Of a DNA stretch of 64,000 bases, positions 25,232 to 35,250 are shown one piece after another (position 1 is the stretch's first letter; each line of letters begins with the position of its first letter). Origin of the DNA: Oscillibacter sp. (lineage in GTDB: Bacteria > Bacillota > Clostridia > Oscillospirales > Oscillospiraceae); NCBI GenBank assembly GCA_003539495.1, contig DPPB01000013.1, forward strand, positions 24,180 to 88,179, in the 5' to 3' direction. The notes beneath the pieces were generated by a model. That model did not search any database, was not told where the DNA came from, and saw nothing but the letters and a program-made list of their open reading frames with translations. The translations under genes and the position numbers were made by a program.

Positions 25232-26443
25232 TCATCTGCCGCTAAAAGCGCTGAGTACGGAGTCCGGCAGATGCTCCCGGACGAACGCACTGGTGGCGGC
25301 CAGGGCAGCGGCCTCCTCCAGAGAGCCCGGGAGTGCCTGCAGGGTTTGCAATATCTCCGCCGGGGCGGTATAGAGGTTGATGTCTGACGCGGGTGGAAGG
25401 ACCAGGCCCTTTTCAATGCCGTAGAGCCCGGCGTAAATTAACAGGGCATAGGCCAGATAGGGGTTCGCCGTTACATCTGCCGAGCGAAGCTCCGCCCGGC
25501 GCTGCTCCCCAACGGCGGCAGGCACGCGAATCAGCTGGGAGCGATTCTCGTCCGACCAAGTCACATACCGGGGGGCCTTATCGTGACCCAGGCGGCGATA
25601 GGATTCCTCGCAGGGATTTAAAAACAGTGTGATCTCCGCACATTTTTCCAGGATTCCCGCCATAACGGCAGGCAGAAGATCCCTTCCCCCGTCCCCCTTG
25701 GCAGAGATGTTGATGTGCATGCCGCTGCCGTCCCAATCGGGAAGGGGCTTGGGCATAAAGCTGGCGCACAGGCCATTCTGTGCGGCCACCATGCGGACCA
25801 CCGCCTGAAAGGTGATGGCGTTGTCTGCCGCCGTCAGCGGGTCGGAGTACCGAAAATCGATCTCGTTCTGTCCCGGCCCGCTCTCGTGGTGGGAGCTCTC
25901 GGGCTGTATCCCCATCTGCTCCAGCATCAGGCATATCTCCCGGCGGATGTGCTCCCCCTTATCGTCGGGGACAATGTCCATATACCCGGCCCGGTCGTGG
26001 GGGAGGGTGGTGGCCTGGCCGAGCTCGTCGATCTTGAACAGGTAGAACTCCATCTCCGCGCCAAAGGCAAACTCGTACCCCTTGGCGGCGGCCTGGGCTA
26101 CGGCGGTTTTCAAAATACTCCTGGTGTCCCGCTCGAAGGCGCGCCCGTCGGGGTAGAACACATCGCAGAACATCCGCACCACCTTGCCCTGCTCCTGCCG
26201 CCAGGGAAGCTGGATCAGCGTGGAGGGGTCCGGCCGCAGCAGCAGGTCAGAGCGGACCTCGCCGCCGAAGCCATCAATGGCGGAGGCATCAATGGCAATG
26301 CCGTAGGCAAAGGCCCGCGGAAGCTCGCTGGGCATAATAACAACGTTATGTTGTTTTCCATAGACATTGCAGAAGGCCAGCCGGATAAACTGGACCTCCT
26401 CCTGCTGCACGAACTCAATGACCTCCCTGGACGTATACTTCAC
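25232..26443 (-). CDS. Glutamine synthetase, short type I-like
   Basis: 403 aa, shorter than the ~440-470 of standard GlnA. It has the beta-grasp N-terminus, then EMEFYLFKID, SHHESGPGQNEIDFRYSDPLTAADN with the metal and glutamate ligands, GSGMHINIS, and the ATP-site segment RVPAAVGEQRRAELRSADVTANPYLA. The adenylylation loop Tyr context of enteric GlnA is not visible. It makes glutamine from glutamate, ammonia and ATP. In operon with split glutamate synthase and the ANTAR regulator. A gamma-glutamyl ligase of the same fold is an alternative. Confidence 0.85.
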   Translation of the reverse strand: MKYTSREVIEFVQQEEVQFIRLAFCNVYGKQHNVVIMPSELPRAFAYGIAIDASAIDGFGGEVRSDLLLRPDPSTLIQLPWRQEQGKVVRMFCDVFYPDGRAFERDTRSILKTAVAQAAAKGYEFAFGAEMEFYLFKIDELGQATTLPHDRAGYMDIVPDDKGEHIRREICLMLEQMGIQPESSHHESGPGQNEIDFRYSDPLTAADNAITFQAVVRMVAAQNGLCASFMPKPLPDWDGSGMHINISAKGDGGRDLLPAVMAGILEKCAEITLFLNPCEESYRRLGHDKAPRYVTWSDENRSQLIRVPAAVGEQRRAELRSADVTANPYLAYALLIYAGLYGIEKGLVLPPASDINLYTAPAEILQTLQALPGSLEEAAALAATSAFVREHLPDSVLSAFSGR

Positions 26444-26461
26444 AAGTTCACCTGCTTTCCT

Positions 26462-27184
26462 TCAATTTGTGACATAAAGCTGCTTATATGGGTTGCTGCT
26501 GTTGGGCGTGATGAGGGTAAAGGGCTGCTGCACAAGCTTATCACAATCGCCGCCGAACAGCTCGCAAAACGTGTGCAGATAGGTCCATATTCCGTCCAGA
26601 TCCTTATGGGACGCCGGGCGGGCGATGACCTGCTTAGGCAGCAGAATGTTCTTGCAATCGGAGCGCAGGAACAGCTTTCCGCCGTGCATGCCCGTGCAGG
26701 GGAAATTGCTGACGATGGGGCGGGTGCTCTCGGTCAGGCCCAAAACCACAATGACGCCGCCGGCCTGGTATTCGCCGAGAAAGCTTCCAGCCTTGCCGCC
26801 GATGACCATAACGGGGAGCTTATCACCATAGGCCTTCATATGGATGCCGGCCCGATAACCGGCGTTCCCCTGGACATAGAGCTCGCCGCCCCGCATGGCA
26901 TAGCCTGCCGCATCACCGATGCTGCCGCGGACAATGATCCGCCCGGCATTCATGGTGTCACCCACAGCATCCTGGGCGTTTCCGCACACCTCAATGCTGG
27001 CTCCGTTTAAATAGGCGCCCAGGGCGTTTCCCGGGGTTCCCGACAGGATAAGCTTGCCGCGCTCCAATCCTGCGCCGATGAATCTCTGCCCGGAGCAGCC
27101 GGTGACGGCGGCATCTCCGGCGCAATCCCGGATGGCCGCGTTCAGTTGTCGGAAATCCAGCATAGACGCATCTATATTAGTCAT
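26462..27184 (-). CDS. Glutamate synthase alpha-subunit C-terminal (GXGXG) domain protein
   Basis: 240 aa. Repeating G-x-x-G turns such as GNALGAYLNGASIEVCGNAQDAVGDTMNAGRIIVRGSIGDAAGYAMRGG (cited in pieces: AYLNGASIEV, GRIIVRGSIGDAAG) form the right-handed beta-helix that lines the ammonia tunnel side of GltB. As a separate polypeptide it is one of three pieces of an archaeal-style split glutamate synthase, with 27226 and 28731. Nineteen bases before the glutamine synthetase gene. Confidence 0.88.
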   Translation of the reverse strand: MTNIDASMLDFRQLNAAIRDCAGDAAVTGCSGQRFIGAGLERGKLILSGTPGNALGAYLNGASIEVCGNAQDAVGDTMNAGRIIVRGSIGDAAGYAMRGGELYVQGNAGYRAGIHMKAYGDKLPVMVIGGKAGSFLGEYQAGGVIVVLGLTESTRPIVSNFPCTGMHGGKLFLRSDCKNILLPKQVIARPASHKDLDGIWTYLHTFCELFGGDCDKLVQQPFTLITPNSSNPYKQLYVTN

Positions 27185-27225
27185 TATATCACACCTCCGC
27201 GTATTTTGTATATGGTATGTGGAAT

Positions 27226-28731
27226 TTATTCTCCGGCGTGGGCAATACCGAGGATCTCCAGCTCACGGTCCGTCATGCCGACGCCCCGAAGCATCAGGCG
27301 ATTTCCCTTCAGAGCCTCGATGGAGTTGATGCCCATGCCGCCCATCATCTCCTTAATTTCATGCTTCCAGGCGGTCAGCAGGTTCACGAGGCGGGTCTTG
27401 CCGGCCTCAATATCCAGCCGCTTCACCAGCTCCGGATTCTGGGTGGCAATGCCCCAGCTGCATCGCCCTGTTTGGCAGGTTCTGCACAGGTGGCAGCCCA
27501 GGGCCAGCAGGGCGGCGGTGCCGATATAGCAGGCATCCGCCCCCAGGGCAACGGCCTTGACCACATCGGCGGAGGAGCGGATGCTTCCGCTGACGATCAG
27601 CGAAACATGATTCCGGATGCCCTCATCCCGCAGGCGCTGGTCCACAGCGGCCAGGGCCAACTCAATGGGAATGCCCACCGTGTCCCGGATACGGGTGGGC
27701 GCCGCGCCGGTGCCGCCCCGGAAACCGTCTATGGCGATAATGTCCGCGCCGCTGCGGGCAATGCCGCTGGCAATGGCGGCAATATTGTGTACCGCTGCCA
27801 CCTTTACGATAACGGGCTTTTTATAATCAGTGGCCTCCTTCAGGGAGTACACCAGCTGGCGCAGATCCTCAATGGAGTAAATATCATGGTGCGGGGCAGG
27901 GGATATGGCGTCCGTCCCCTCCGGCACCATGCGGGTGCGGGAGACATCTCCAACGATTTTCGCCCCGGGCAGATGGCCGCCGATGCCGGGCTTAGCGCCC
28001 TGGCCCATCTTGATCTCGATGGCGGCGCCGGCTTCCAGGTATTGCTTGTGTACGCCGAAGCGTCCGGAAGCCACCTGGACGATGGTGTTTTCACCGTATG
28101 CATAAAAATCCTCATGCAAACCGCCCTCGCCGGTGTTATAGCAGATACCCAGCTCCCGGGCCGCACGGGCCAGGCAGGCGTGGGCATTATAGCTGATGGA
28201 TCCATAGCTCATGGCGGAGAACATCACCGGCATAGACAGCTCGATCTGCGGGGGCAGGTGGCAGATCAGCTCCCCGTTTTCATCCCGGCGGATGCCATCG
28301 GGCTTTCTGCCTAAAAATACCCGGGTCTCCATGGGCTCCCGCAGGGGGTCTACCGGTGGGTTGGTCACCTGGGAGGCATTGACCAGGATCCTGTCCCAAT
28401 AAACCGGGTAGCGCTGAGGGTTTCCCATGGAGGACAGCAGTACGCCGCCGCTGCTGGCCTGCTTATAGATCTCCTGGATGGTGTCCGGCGACCAGTTGGC
28501 ATTTTCCCGGAAGGCGCAATCACTTTTCCGGATATTCAATGCATGGGTGGGGCAAAAGCAAACACAGCGCTGGCAGTCCACACACCGGCTCTCGTCAGCA
28601 AGCATACATTTCTTTTCCTTGTCGAAGCGATGTACCCCGTTGGCGCACTGCTTTTCGCACAGACGGCAGCTTATGCACCGGGCCGGGTCGCGGACAACCT
28701 CAAATGGCGGATAAATATAGTCGATACCCAT
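27226..28731 (-). CDS. Glutamate synthase FMN-domain protein with N-terminal ferredoxin
   Basis: 501 aa. The first ~80 residues hold two [4Fe-4S] motifs, CISCRLCEKQC and CVDCQRCVCFCP. The rest is the GltB2 barrel: SMPVMFSAMSYGSISYNAH, EGGLHEDF, KMGQGAKPGIGGHLPG and IAIDGFRGGTGAAPT, which bind FMN and 2-oxoglutarate. A Cys trio near the C-terminus (CHLCRTCQTGRC) fits the 3Fe-4S site. It reduces the imine of 2-oxoglutarate to glutamate using reduced ferredoxin. Its ATG overlaps the stop of the amidotransferase gene (TAATG). Confidence 0.92.
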   Translation of the reverse strand: MGIDYIYPPFEVVRDPARCISCRLCEKQCANGVHRFDKEKKCMLADESRCVDCQRCVCFCPTHALNIRKSDCAFRENANWSPDTIQEIYKQASSGGVLLSSMGNPQRYPVYWDRILVNASQVTNPPVDPLREPMETRVFLGRKPDGIRRDENGELICHLPPQIELSMPVMFSAMSYGSISYNAHACLARAARELGICYNTGEGGLHEDFYAYGENTIVQVASGRFGVHKQYLEAGAAIEIKMGQGAKPGIGGHLPGAKIVGDVSRTRMVPEGTDAISPAPHHDIYSIEDLRQLVYSLKEATDYKKPVIVKVAAVHNIAAIASGIARSGADIIAIDGFRGGTGAAPTRIRDTVGIPIELALAAVDQRLRDEGIRNHVSLIVSGSIRSSADVVKAVALGADACYIGTAALLALGCHLCRTCQTGRCSWGIATQNPELVKRLDIEAGKTRLVNLLTAWKHEIKEMMGGMGINSIEALKGNRLMLRGVGMTDRELEILGIAHAGE

Positions 28732-29825
28732 TAGAATCTCCCCTCCTTTACGCGGACGATCACGGGTTCTCCCCCGGCAGGCGCATAGATGTTTTCCACA
28801 TTGGGCTCCATAGCTCGCATGGCTGCCTCCTCGCTGGCGATGAACACCTTGTCATCCTTTTCGCCCACCACCATGCTGCGGAGCTTCAGCCGGTCATTGA
28901 GGGCCATGAGTCCGCCCTCAAAGCCCAGTACAATGGAGAACGGCCCTGTTATAAGCAGGCTGGAGAATACCTTGCGGAGATACCGCAGCTTCTCCTGCTC
29001 CTGAGGCGGCTTCCTGTCAATGGTGCTCCAGAAGGGGGCGGCGATCACCGAGGCCAGCTCCTCCAGGGTCAGCTTCTGCTTTCGCAGCAGATAGTCCGCT
29101 ATATAGGTAATGACCTCTGTATCCGTCTGCAGAGTACATTTATAACCGAACATCTCCATGAAACGGCGGTTGGTGTCGTAGGAGGATATCTCCCCATTGT
29201 GAACAATGGAGTAATTCAGCAGGGCAAAGGGGTGGGCGCCGCCCCACCAGCCAGGGGTATTGGTGGGATAGCGGCCGTGGGCCGTCCAGCTGTAGGCCTC
29301 GTATTCCTCCAGGCGGTAAAAATATCCCACGTCCTCCGGATATCCCACGGCCTTGAATACGCCCATGTTTTTTCCGCAGGAAAACACATACGCACCTTTT
29401 ATCCGCGTGTTGATGGCCATTACGGCCCGGGTCACGCACTCCTCCTCGTCGATCTGCATGGACGCTAGGGTGCTGCGCAGGGGCGAAACAAAGAATCGCC
29501 AGATCAGCGGCTCATTGGTGATGGCCGGAGTGGTACGGATGGGGATGCGCTCTAAGTGAACGATCTCCATGGTCTCCCGTAAAAATGCTTCGCAGCTTTT
29601 ACGGGCGGCCCGGTCCTCCAGAAACATGTGCAGAGCGAAGAAATCCTTATACTCCGGGTAGATCCCGTAAGCCGCGAAGCCGCCCCCCAGGCCGTTGGAG
29701 CGGTCGTGCATGGGCTTCATGCTCTCTATTATTTTTTCTCCCGACATTCGCTGACCGTCTCTTGAGATGACTGCAGAAATGGCACAGCCCGATGGAATCC
29801 GAATCTGACCTTCCAGTTTGCTCAT
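28731..29825 (-). CDS. Class II glutamine amidotransferase subunit of glutamate synthase
   Basis: 364 aa from ATG 29825, chosen because AGGAG lies eight bases upstream and relatives start MSKLEGQIRIPSGC. The frame is open to 29861. HDRSNGLGGGFAAYGIYP and GRYPTNTPGWWGGAHPFALLNYSIVHNGE are Ntn-type glutaminase segments that release ammonia from glutamine. The nucleophilic Cys is not at residue 2 but in PSGCAIS, so processing or a divergent mechanism is implied, as in other members of this subfamily. First gene of the nitrogen operon. Confidence 0.88.
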   Translation of the reverse strand: MSKLEGQIRIPSGCAISAVISRDGQRMSGEKIIESMKPMHDRSNGLGGGFAAYGIYPEYKDFFALHMFLEDRAARKSCEAFLRETMEIVHLERIPIRTTPAITNEPLIWRFFVSPLRSTLASMQIDEEECVTRAVMAINTRIKGAYVFSCGKNMGVFKAVGYPEDVGYFYRLEEYEAYSWTAHGRYPTNTPGWWGGAHPFALLNYSIVHNGEISSYDTNRRFMEMFGYKCTLQTDTEVITYIADYLLRKQKLTLEELASVIAAPFWSTIDRKPPQEQEKLRYLRKVFSSLLITGPFSIVLGFEGGLMALNDRLKLRSMVVGEKDDKVFIASEEAAMRAMEPNVENIYAPAGGEPVIVRVKEGRF

Positions 29826-29909
29826 ATTACCAACTCCTAAATATAGAAAAACCGACCGCATTTTGCAGGATAATAATCTACATCCTGCAGAACGCCGTCG
29901 TTCAAACGT

Positions 29910-29938
29910 AGTATATACCTATTTTTTGCACTTTTCAA
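29910..29938 (-). promoter_or_regulatory. Promoter of the glutamate synthase operon
   Basis: TTGAAA (29938-29933), 17-base spacer, TATACT (29915-29910). The leader then has GAACG/CGTTC and GCAGGAT/ATCCTGC hairpins before the start codon, without a clear T run. Confidence 0.65.
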
Positions 29939-30023
29939 TCTGTCATATTGCAAGAAATTGATTTGTGATTTGTTTGACAATCCGGCGATTTGCGCAAAAA
30001 TAGAAAAAATACGTTTTTTGTGA

Positions 30024-30052
30024 TTGACATTTGAAAACGCCGGGTGTATATT
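30024..30052 (+). promoter_or_regulatory. glnN promoter
   Basis: TTGACA 30024-30029, 17-base spacer, TATATT 30047-30052. Expected start near 30059, directly before the attenuator. Confidence 0.8.
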
Positions 30053-30064
30053 CGGCCATGTGAT

Positions 30065-30126
30065 GAGACACTGGCGTCTCGGAAGGGAATATTCCCGCCC
30101 GGACGCAGTGTCTCCTTTTTTATTTT
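30065..30126 (+). promoter_or_regulatory. Attenuator of glnN with ANTAR-type hexaloop hairpin
   Basis: The terminator stem is GAGACACT-GCGTC (30065-30078, one bulge) with GACGC-AGTGTCTC (30102-30114), then CTTTTTTATTTT. The same left arm can instead fold as GAGAC-ACTGGC-GTCTC (30065-30080). Its six-base loop has A at position 1 and G at position 4, the ANTAR consensus. A second inner hairpin GGG-AATATT-CCC also has six loop bases but lacks G4. An ANTAR regulator is encoded at 24609. Structures seen; pairing of regulator and site inferred. Confidence 0.72.
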
Positions 30127-30147
30127 CACAGAAAGGAATAAACTGCT

Positions 30148-32244
<2,097 letters not shown>

Positions 32245-32284
32245 ATACACTGTCGATAATTCCTTTGAAATTATTTACAAGCCA

Positions 32285-32317
32285 AGGCATCCGGGCAGGA
32301 ACACTGCCCGGATGCCT
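32285..32317 (+). repeat. First copy of a 33-bp terminator hairpin
   Basis: AGGCATCCGGGCAG pairs with CTGCCCGGATGCCT. Identical in all 33 bases to 32520-32552 but not followed by T residues. The two copies flank repeat R2. Confidence 0.85.
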
Positions 32318-32332
32318 CAGCGTATCAAAAAA

Positions 32333-32519
32333 GCCTCGCAGAGTTTGCCGCCCGCAGGCGGCAAAGAAATAAAATCATTTTCTCTTGCGACATGTGCGTG
32401 AGAGAAAATACCGCTCAGGCTGCCAGTGTGGAATTTGTCCGTCTGCGACGGACAAATTATGCGCGCAGCAGACTGCGATCCTTTTGTCGGAAAAACCCGG
32501 AGGGTTTTTCGACAGTCTC
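32333..32519 (+). repeat. Dispersed structured repeat, copy R2
   Basis: 187 nt. Hairpins: TTTGCCGCC/GGCGGCAAA (near 32345), ATTTTCTC/GAGAAAAT (near 32377), ATTTGTCCGTC/GACGGACAAAT (near 32437) and GAAAAACC/GGGTTTTTC (near 32490). Joints CTCGCAGAG, TCAGGCTGCCAGTGTGGAAT and GCGCAGCAGACTG are shared with R1 and R3. No coding potential seen. Confidence 0.8.
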
Positions 32520-32557
32520 AGGCATCCGGGCAGGAACACTGCCCGGATGCCTTTTTG
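32520..32557 (+). terminator. Second copy of the 33-bp hairpin, with T tail
   Basis: Same hairpin as 32285-32317, here followed by TTTTTG, so this copy can terminate. It was probably the original glnN terminator. Confidence 0.75.
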
Positions 32558-32681
32558 CCTGCACGCCTAGAGATCGGATGCCGGTGTAGATTTTTTCCAA
32601 ATTACGGAGGGAAAAGTCGTGGGTTTTTCTGCCGGTTCGTGTATAATAGGGTAGAAAGAAAAAATGAGAGGGGGAGAGGGC

Positions 32682-33221
32682 TTGGAACAGGAGATGATCC
32701 GGCGGCTGCTGGCGCGGGAGGAGGCAGGAATGGCCGATCTGCTGCTGCACTATGGGCCGCTGATGCGCTACATCATCGCGCCTATTCTGCCGAACCCCCA
32801 GGACCGGGAGGACTGCCTCTCCGAGGTGACGCTGCGGGTGTGGGAAAGGATTGAGCAGTATGACCGAAAGCGCGGCAGCTGGAACGCCTGGCTGACGGCC
32901 ATTACCCGCAACACGGCCCTGAACCACGCCCGGAAAGCCCTGGGCAGCAGCGCAGAGGAGCTGCCGGAGGACACCCCGGCGGCGGGACATACCCCCGAGG
33001 AGGCGGTGCTGCAAAGGGAGCGGCAGGAGGCCGTGCGGGATGCTCTGGAGCGCCTTCCCTACCGGGACCGGATCCTGTTTTACCGAAAATACTATTACAT
33101 GCAGCCCACGGCGCAGATCGCCGCCGAGCTGGGCATGACAGAGCGGGCCGTGGAGGGGAAGCTTTACCGGCTGAAAAAGCAGCTGCGCAAAATGCTGGGA
33201 GGTGAAGGCCATGCGCAATGA
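32682..33221 (+). CDS. ECF-type RNA polymerase sigma factor
   Basis: About 179 aa. Sigma region 2 spans DLLLHYGPLMRYIIAPILPNPQDREDCLSEVTLRVWERI, and region 4 spans LPYRDRILFYRKYYYMQPTAQIAAELGMTERAVEGKLYRLKKQL. It would direct RNA polymerase to a small regulon. I prefer TTG 32682: AGGGGGAG ends five bases before it, while ATG 32664 is only about ten bases from the predicted transcript start (TATAAT at 32642-32647) and has no ribosome binding site. The next gene overlaps it and is likely its partner. Confidence 0.88.
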   Translation: MEQEMIRRLLAREEAGMADLLLHYGPLMRYIIAPILPNPQDREDCLSEVTLRVWERIEQYDRKRGSWNAWLTAITRNTALNHARKALGSSAEELPEDTPAAGHTPEEAVLQRERQEAVRDALERLPYRDRILFYRKYYYMQPTAQIAAELGMTERAVEGKLYRLKKQLRKMLGGEGHAQ

Positions 33222-34704
33222 GGGTTGGCGCTACGCAGACGATATTGACCTCAGAACCGTTTTCTCCGAGAGCTTTTCCGCCCTGCCGCCGGAGGAGGTG
33301 GTGAGAGACGTGACCCCCTGGAAGCGGGCCATGAACCGGGTGCTCATCGGTATGGTGCTGTGTACTATCACTCTGAACTTTTGGTATCTGAATTACATTC
33401 TGCCTGCCGTGGGCATGGTGCTGTGGCTGCTGGGCCTGCGGGCCCTGCGGCGGGAAAACGGGTATTTCACCGCTTGCTTTGTGCTGATCCTCCTGCGGTG
33501 CGCGTGCTTCTTCCCGACACTGATCCTGAACACATTCGCCTGCCGGGACGATTTCATTCCCGAGCGTGTCACCGCCTCTCTGACTCAGGTCTCCGTTGCG
33601 GTGCAGCTGTTGGGCCTATTCTGCCTGTGGCTGGGGCTGCGGGCGGTGCAGCAGAAGGCGGGCCTGCCGCCCCGGGCGGGAGGCGTTCTGGCGCTGATGC
33701 TGTGGTATGGAGTGGTGTATTTGTTGGTCCTGATACAGTATCCCGGGATGATCCTGCCGCTGATCCTGTTAGCTGCTTTCATTTTCATCCTGCGCAGTAT
33801 CTGCAAAACTACTAAGGCCCTGAGCGAGGCCGGGTACATCATGCACCCGGCGCCGGTGAAGGTGCCGGACCTGTGGCTGGTGCTGATTTTGGCCGCCGTG
33901 CTGGTGCTGGGCTGCGCCGCCGGGTACATCTTCGGCGCCCAGCACCCCATGGACTGGCAGCCACTGGAGGAGGCTGAGACGGCGAAAACGGCGGAGATCA
34001 AGGCCCACCTTTTGGACCTGGGCTTCCCGGAGGTTATCCTAAACGACCTGGCCGAGGAGGATCTGGCCGCCTGCGCCGGGGCCCTGCGGGTGGATGCGGA
34101 GAGCGAGGTTTACAGCCCCACCCTGGAACACGAGAAAGTCTCTGCCGGCAAGCGCCTGCGTATCACCGACATCGCCGTGCAGATACCCGGTGAGAAGGAT
34201 ACTTGGATCATCCTCCACCATTTCCGCTGGGAGAGAGGCCCCCTATTCTTCGGCACGGATGCCCTGCAAGTCTGGCCTATGTACCAGCTCAGATCCGGAG
34301 GCTGGGCCAAGGGCGGCGACATCACCGGGCGGCTGCTCTATGACCGGGACGGTCAGACCTATACTGCGCCCTATTACTTCCTGGGAGAGGCCCGCGCTGC
34401 GGACACGGGCTTCCTGTCCCTGGGCACAGCGCGGACGGACATTTACGCCGGGTTCTCCCTGCCCCGGGAGGGGGAAAACCGCCGCGGGTATCTGACCTAC
34501 ACCATGTTCAATACAGAGAGCGGTTATTCCATCATCAGCTACTTCAACTACACCCACCAGCACACCTGGTTCCAGTATCCCGCCACCACAGCTCTAAAGG
34601 CGCAGATGAGCTCTCGCGCCTCCAACTATATGGACCCCTTTGCAAGGGAAATGACCCAGTTTTGGTTTACCCCATCTTCGGAGCATTTACAGTGGCCGGA
34701 TTAA
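33211..34704 (+). CDS. Membrane protein co-encoded with the sigma factor
   Basis: 497 aa from ATG 33211, eight bases after GGGAGG inside the sigma gene. The N-terminal ~35 residues are soluble; about seven or eight hydrophobic segments follow between residues 45 and 250; the C-terminal ~240 residues are soluble and probably extracytoplasmic, with HHFRWERGPLFFGTDALQVWP-type sequence. The overlap with the sigma gene suggests an anti-sigma or sensor role, but no anti-sigma domain is recognised. A terminator follows at 34721. Confidence 0.7.
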   Translation: MRNEGWRYADDIDLRTVFSESFSALPPEEVVRDVTPWKRAMNRVLIGMVLCTITLNFWYLNYILPAVGMVLWLLGLRALRRENGYFTACFVLILLRCACFFPTLILNTFACRDDFIPERVTASLTQVSVAVQLLGLFCLWLGLRAVQQKAGLPPRAGGVLALMLWYGVVYLLVLIQYPGMILPLILLAAFIFILRSICKTTKALSEAGYIMHPAPVKVPDLWLVLILAAVLVLGCAAGYIFGAQHPMDWQPLEEAETAKTAEIKAHLLDLGFPEVILNDLAEEDLAACAGALRVDAESEVYSPTLEHEKVSAGKRLRITDIAVQIPGEKDTWIILHHFRWERGPLFFGTDALQVWPMYQLRSGGWAKGGDITGRLLYDRDGQTYTAPYYFLGEARAADTGFLSLGTARTDIYAGFSLPREGENRRGYLTYTMFNTESGYSIISYFNYTHQHTWFQYPATTALKAQMSSRASNYMDPFAREMTQFWFTPSSEHLQWPD

Positions 34705-34720
34705 GAAAATCCACGAAAAA

Positions 34721-34749
34721 AAAGCCAAGCCCCCAGGCTTGGCTTTTTT
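34721..34749 (+). terminator. Terminator of the sigma factor operon
   Basis: AAAGCCAAGCC with GGCTTGGCTTT, then TTT. Confidence 0.85.
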
Positions 34750-34792
34750 CTTAGCTTCACCGGCACCCGGGCCGGGCGCAGGGATAGTGGGC

Positions 34793-34821
34793 TTGACAAC
34801 CACGCGGCTTTATTCTACAAT
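34793..34821 (+). promoter_or_regulatory. Promoter of the TM1266-ABC operon
   Basis: TTGACA 34793-34798, 17-base spacer, TACAAT 34816-34821. Confidence 0.8.
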
Positions 34822-34827
34822 ACAGCC

Positions 34828-34940
34828 AAGCTCCTGACGCCAAAAGTCCTTCTTGCGGCGGAAGATGCGCCATAGAGAGAATTGCCCGCCTCCGGCGGGT
34901 CTTGTGGCCGTGTCGCAGAGCGATGCGGCTTTTTTGCCGC
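34828..34940 (+). promoter_or_regulatory. Orphan attenuator or riboswitch candidate before TM1266
   Basis: About 80 nt of leader followed by a terminator, GCCGTGTCGC (34907-34916) with GCGATGCGGC (34920-34929) and six T. The terminator arm GCGGC (34925-34929) can alternatively pair with GCCGC (34936-34940). Upstream there are CTTC/GAAG and CCCGCC/GGCGGG hairpins. It does not show the conserved bases of TPP, SAM, THF, FMN or cobalamin switches that I know. Ligand unknown. Confidence 0.55.
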
Positions 34941-34964
34941 GAAAATCCATCCGGGAGGTATCAC

Positions 34965-35228
34965 ATGGAAACAAGAGTCGCCCTCATCGGCATCATTGTG
35001 GAGAAGGAATCATCGGTGGCCCAGCTGAACGAGCTGCTGCACCAGTACGGCCACTACATCATCGGCCGCATGGGCCTGCCCTACCGGGAAAAGGGCGTGA
35101 ACATCATCTCCGTGGTGCTGGACGCGCCCCAGGACGCTATTTCCGCTCTCAGCGGCAAGATCGGCCGGCTGGAGGGAGTCAGCGCCAAGACCCAGTATTC
35201 CCATGTCATCACCCCCGCAGAAAACTGA
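34965..35228 (+). CDS. TM1266-family putative iron-only hydrogenase system regulator
   Basis: 87 aa. METRVALIGIIVE and YGHYIIGRMGLPYREKGVNIISVVLDA match the TM1266 family, an ACT/NikR-C-like ferredoxin fold protein usually found beside hydE, hydF and hydG. Start ATG 34965 has GGGAGG upstream; the frame is open to 34902 but that lies in the terminator. Here no hydrogenase maturation genes are visible; it leads an ABC transporter operon instead. Regulatory role is the family annotation only. Confidence 0.85.
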   Translation: METRVALIGIIVEKESSVAQLNELLHQYGHYIIGRMGLPYREKGVNIISVVLDAPQDAISALSGKIGRLEGVSAKTQYSHVITPAEN

Positions 35229-35250
35229 AACAAAGGAAAGGAGTCCCACT

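Noticed and set aside
34705..34964. TPP riboswitch for the NMT1/SsuA-like transporter
   Set aside because: The CTGAGA and ACCTGATCTGGATAATGCCAGCG landmarks are missing.
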